Of a stretch of DNA of 64,000 nt, positions 63,049-64,000 are shown in pieces. The number at the start of each line of letters is the position of its first letter. Positions within the stretch are counted from its first letter, which is position 1. Both the position numbers and the translations under genes were made by a program. This stretch comes from Stutzerimonas stutzeri (lineage in GTDB: Bacteria; Pseudomonadota; Gammaproteobacteria; Pseudomonadales; Pseudomonadaceae): the NCBI RefSeq assembly GCF_024448955.1, contig NZ_JAMOIH010000012.1:1-64000 (forward strand). Reading direction: 5' to 3'. The notes below the pieces were generated by a model. The model did not search any database. It saw only the letters and a program-made list of their open reading frames with translations, and was not told the DNA's origin.

Positions 63049-64000
63049 TCATCTGAGCGCTTGCTGGATGTCATCCACCACGGGCGATACATCGATCCGC
63101 TGAATCACTTTCTCGCGCTGCTGGAGCACGATATCCAGTACACGGCTGGGTTGAATGTCGATGTCGTCGAAGGTAATCAACTGCCCAGGCTCGACGGCTC
63201 TTTTGAGCACCGTGTTGCGGAGCAAACCGATGGGGACATGGTTAGGCTCATCGGCGAGCCGCACTGCTTCGCCACGCACATCGAAGCCTCCAATACCACG
63301 ACCAATCACGTCGCCCGACTTCATGACCCGCTTGGCTATCGCCGCGACGCCCAGGGTCGGTTCGGTCGCGTTGTTCAGCAGTACGCCGCCTCCGGCCAGC
63401 ACTCGACGGACTGTTTTTCCGACTTCGAGCGAGCAGAGATGGAAAGGACGCGTCAGCACGTAATACGGACCGGGACCCAGTTTGAAATACTCGATCGCAG
63501 GTGCCTGAACCTCATCGTGGCGACACACCAGAAACACCCCACCAGCCGGATAACCGCTAGGTACGACGTAATCGACGATGGGCTGCCCTATGCCGTCCGC
63601 AATCAGGCCGAGGACGTTTGCGCTGAGGTTCAGGTCGGTTGATGCCACCCCTTCCAGCCCCTGGCGAGAAATGGTCGCGCCGAAACCGTTACCGACAACC
63701 GCTTGCTCGATTTGCACCTTGGTGCCATCGGTGAAGGATGTGGTCTGCTCGATGCTGATGCCCTGCCGTTTGGCCCAGTAAGCCATGTCTTCGGGTGTCG
63801 GGTTGTGGTTCAGATAGCCCTTCATGTTGCCGTAGACGAGCGGCTTGAAGCCCATCTGCAAGGCGTCTTCTCGCAACGCCGCTAAAGAGCCCGGCTGATC
63901 ACCTTCGGCTTCGGTCAGCAACCCCTTGCCTGATAGATAAGAACCGGTGGTGACCTGAAGCTCGGCATTGACCGTGACCACCGGCAACCCGGCTTCGAAT
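63049..64000 (-). CDS. SAF-domain, homoserine-dehydrogenase-like oxidoreductase (C-terminal part)
   Basis: The minus-strand frame is open to the window edge, and its 5' end lies beyond 64000, so about the last 317 residues are seen. Segments include KQGISIEQTTSFTDGTKVQ in the middle, YYVLTRPFHLCSLEVGKTVRR and a C-terminal SAF-like region (VMKSGDVIGRGIGGFDVRG, VEPGQLITFDDIDIQPS). Proteins of this kind have an N-terminal NAD(P)-binding domain and are often near sugar or pyruvate-derived cofactor genes. The exact reaction is not known to me. Confidence 0.7.
   Translation of the reverse strand, partial: FEAGLPVVTVNAELQVTTGSYLSGKGLLTEAEGDQPGSLAALREDALQMGFKPLVYGNMKGYLNHNPTPEDMAYWAKRQGISIEQTTSFTDGTKVQIEQAVVGNGFGATISRQGLEGVASTDLNLSANVLGLIADGIGQPIVDYVVPSGYPAGGVFLVCRHDEVQAPAIEYFKLGPGPYYVLTRPFHLCSLEVGKTVRRVLAGGGVLLNNATEPTLGVAAIAKRVMKSGDVIGRGIGGFDVRGEAVRLADEPNHVPIGLLRNTVLKRAVEPGQLITFDDIDIQPSRVLDIVLQQREKVIQRIDVSPVVDDIQQALR

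Noticed and set aside
1-64000. CRISPR array, tRNA, rRNA, prophage or insertion sequence
   Set aside because: No regular spacer-repeat series, cloverleaf-like segment, transposase, integrase or phage structural gene was recognised. Repeats present are short palindromes only.

Overview
The window looks like chromosomal DNA of a Pseudomonas/Stutzerimonas-type gammaproteobacterium. The coding is dense and GC-rich, three OprD-family porins are present, the aromatic gene order is pseudomonad, and short Pseudomonas-style REP palindromes sit between genes. No tRNA, rRNA, CRISPR array, prophage or insertion sequence was seen. This placement comes from gene content and was not tested by alignment.

Region 1 (about 0.2-17.4 kb, all minus strand) is a contiguous benzoate degradation cluster. 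It holds the regulator benR, the dioxygenase benABC, the dehydrogenase benD, the importers benK and benE, the porin benF, catBCA for catechol ring cleavage, then pcaR, pcaI, pcaJ, pcaF and pcaD. Together they encode every step from outer-membrane entry of benzoate to succinyl-CoA and acetyl-CoA. No catR and no protocatechuate branch genes are present. Two direct repeats upstream of benA match the XylS/BenR operator pattern, and two AT-rich palindromic sites flank the pca regulon.

Region 2 (17.6-22.7 kb) has a LysR gene divergent from a short-chain 3-ketoacid cluster: a two-subunit CoA-transferase, a thiolase and an AtoE-type transporter. Its layout matches the P. aeruginosa dhcR-dhcAB-atoB region as I remember it.

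Region 3 (23.3-28.1 kb, plus strand) is a four-gene cassette: MBOAT acyltransferase, FkbH-like HAD protein, acyl carrier protein and membrane-anchored SGNH-like protein. The logic resembles the Dlt D-alanylation system with FkbH in place of the adenylating enzyme. It is the best candidate here for an undescribed cell-surface modification system.

Region 4 (28.2-38.5 kb) begins with hmgA-fahA and a divergent IclR regulator. It continues with LysR, WrbA-like and MFS genes, a DUF421 protein, and a MaoC protein, acyl-CoA synthetase and alpha/beta hydrolase.

Region 5 (38.5-49.8 kb) contains an OprD porin and a TauE-like protein. Next come an amidohydrolase and a nucleobase permease, each interrupted by one in-frame TAG, then LysR genes, a LysE exporter, a GFA-family protein, an ATP/ADP-translocase-like carrier and a secreted-looking SDR.

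Region 6 (49.9-51.8 kb) is maiA-hppD, the other half of the homogentisate pathway. Its promoter region shares the palindrome CGTAA-N5-TTACG with hmgA, 21 kb away, which suggests one regulon.

Region 7 (51.8-62.1 kb, minus strand) is a ten-gene run: LysR, HMG-CoA-lyase-like enzyme, CaiB-type CoA-transferase, PaaY-like hexapeptide protein, OprD porin, exported metallo-beta-lactamase-fold hydrolase, TRAP transporter and an AbrB-family membrane protein. It looks like an uptake and CoA-dependent cleavage pathway for a hydroxylated dicarboxylate. Its predicted product, like that of FahA, would be acetoacetate, which region 2 can consume. The window ends with two small proteins and a partial SAF-domain oxidoreductase.
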